Below, piece after piece: positions 5,025-5,557 of a stretch of 5,557 nucleotides of DNA. The stretch lies in contig DATHBP010000198.1 of the NCBI GenBank assembly GCA_035296085.1, forward strand, positions 1-5,557, read 5' to 3'. Within the stretch, counting starts at the first letter, position 1; every line of letters starts with the position of its first letter. A program made the position numbers and the translations under genes. The notes beneath the pieces were generated by a model. The model did no database searches, had not been told where the DNA came from, and saw only the letters and a program-made list of their open reading frames with translations. The stretch comes from DATHBP01 sp035296085. GTDB lineage: Bacteria; Actinomycetota; Actinomycetes; Propionibacteriales; Nocardioidaceae.

Positions 5025-5557
5025 GTGAGCCGGCCGCACCGAACCCGCCAACGCCTGGGTGCCTGCCTTGCGGCGGCTGCGCTCGTCGCGGGGTGTTCTG
5101 CGTCGGGGGAACCCGGCGCAGAGAACACACCAGGCGGGCCGGCAACCAAGAGCGCCACCAGCAGCTCGCCTCGCACCCCTACCGGCAGCTCGAGCAGCAG
5201 TCCTACCGAGAGCCCGGGCAGCAGCCCCTCCGGCGGGCCGAGCACATCCGCCTCGCCGACCGGGACACCTACCGCACCGCGCACGGTGACGATCGCCATG
5301 TCCGGCGACGTGCTGTTGCACGAAGGGCTCTGGTACACCGCCCAGGCCGACGCGCGGCGCACCGGCCGCGGTGAGATGGACTTCCGGCCGCTGCTGGCGC
5401 CGATGCGCCCGGTCATCCGTGGCGCTGACCTCGCCATCTGCCACCTCGAGACGCCGCTCGGCCCCAGGGGTGGCCCCTACAGCGGCTATCCGAGCTTCTC
5501 GGTCCCGCCGCAGATCGCCCCGGCGCTGAAGTGGGTGGGCTACGACGCGTGCACCAC
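5025..5557 (+). CDS. CapA-family (PGA_cap) lipoprotein, N-terminal part (runs off right edge)
   Basis: The frame stays open to the right edge with 177 complete codons. From the GTG at 5025 the protein starts with an Arg-rich n-region (Arg at 3, 6, 8, 10), a hydrophobic stretch (11-23) and a lipobox LVAGC (20-24), predicting lipid attachment at Cys24 and an extracytoplasmic location. Residues 25-86 are almost entirely Ser, Thr, Pro, Gly and Ala, a flexible linker lifting the domain off the membrane. The CapA domain then begins at about 87: TIAMSGDVLLHEG (89-101) carries the GDV motif with a probable metal-binding Asp95, and ADLAICHLETPLG (134-146) is the second conserved block. The family is related to the poly-gamma-glutamate capsule protein CapA and has a metallophosphoesterase-like fold; many actinobacterial members have no known substrate. 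An in-frame ATG at 5004 with GGAAG five bases upstream is a real alternative start, adding seven residues. I favour the GTG for its shorter signal-peptide n-region. Confidence 0.85.
   Translation, partial: MSRPHRTRQRLGACLAAAALVAGCSASGEPGAENTPGGPATKSATSSSPRTPTGSSSSSPTESPGSSPSGGPSTSASPTGTPTAPRTVTIAMSGDVLLHEGLWYTAQADARRTGRGEMDFRPLLAPMRPVIRGADLAICHLETPLGPRGGPYSGYPSFSVPPQIAPALKWVGYDACT

Noticed and set aside
5093..5374. Alternative plus-strand frames across the start of the CapA gene.
   Set aside because: They are Arg/Ala-rich shadows; the frame from 5025 contains the lipobox, linker and CapA motifs.

Overview
The window looks like ordinary chromosomal DNA from a high-G+C actinomycete. It is strongly G+C-rich by eye (not counted), and codon third positions are almost all G or C. 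Several starts are GTG, genes are tightly packed, and some -10-like hexamers sit at leaderless spacing. The gene order dxr - site-2 protease - ispG - DUF4081/GNAT acetyltransferase matches, from memory, the Mycobacterium tuberculosis block Rv2870c-Rv2867c and similar actinobacterial loci. The flanking gabT and CapA-like lipoprotein genes are not part of that M. tuberculosis block. I cannot name the genus from sequence alone.

Layout. Positions 1-163 (minus strand) hold the first 54 codons of a 4-aminobutyrate aminotransferase gene (gabT) that leaves the window on the left. A 57-base divergent gap (164-220) separates it from a plus-strand series. dxr (221-1447) overlaps the Rip1/RseP-type intramembrane protease gene (1444-2745) by four bases. 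That gene is followed after two bases by ispG (2748-3905). This trio is almost certainly one transcript. After 157 bases comes a 281-codon DUF4081-GNAT acetyltransferase gene (4063-4908), probably with its own promoter. Its stop codon lies inside a tandem 20-base duplication. A long imperfect hairpin follows at 4943-4988. The last gene, starting at 5025 (or 5004), encodes the N-terminus of a CapA-family lipoprotein and runs off the right end.

How the genes work together. Dxr and IspG catalyse an early and a late step of the MEP (non-mevalonate) isoprenoid pathway, which supplies IPP/DMAPP for polyprenyl carriers, quinones and terpenoids. The protease between them is a membrane enzyme of the site-2 family that cuts anti-sigma factors and other membrane proteins. 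The shared transcript ties precursor supply for lipid-carrier synthesis to envelope stress signalling, although no direct biochemical link is shown here. The acetyltransferase has no assigned substrate.

I found no CRISPR array, transposon, RNA gene, phage gene or clearly novel multi-gene system. The points most worth a second look are non-coding: the 20-base tandem duplication across the GNAT stop, the long hairpin whose right arm overlaps a possible promoter for the CapA lipoprotein gene, and the compact gabT/dxr divergent promoter region.
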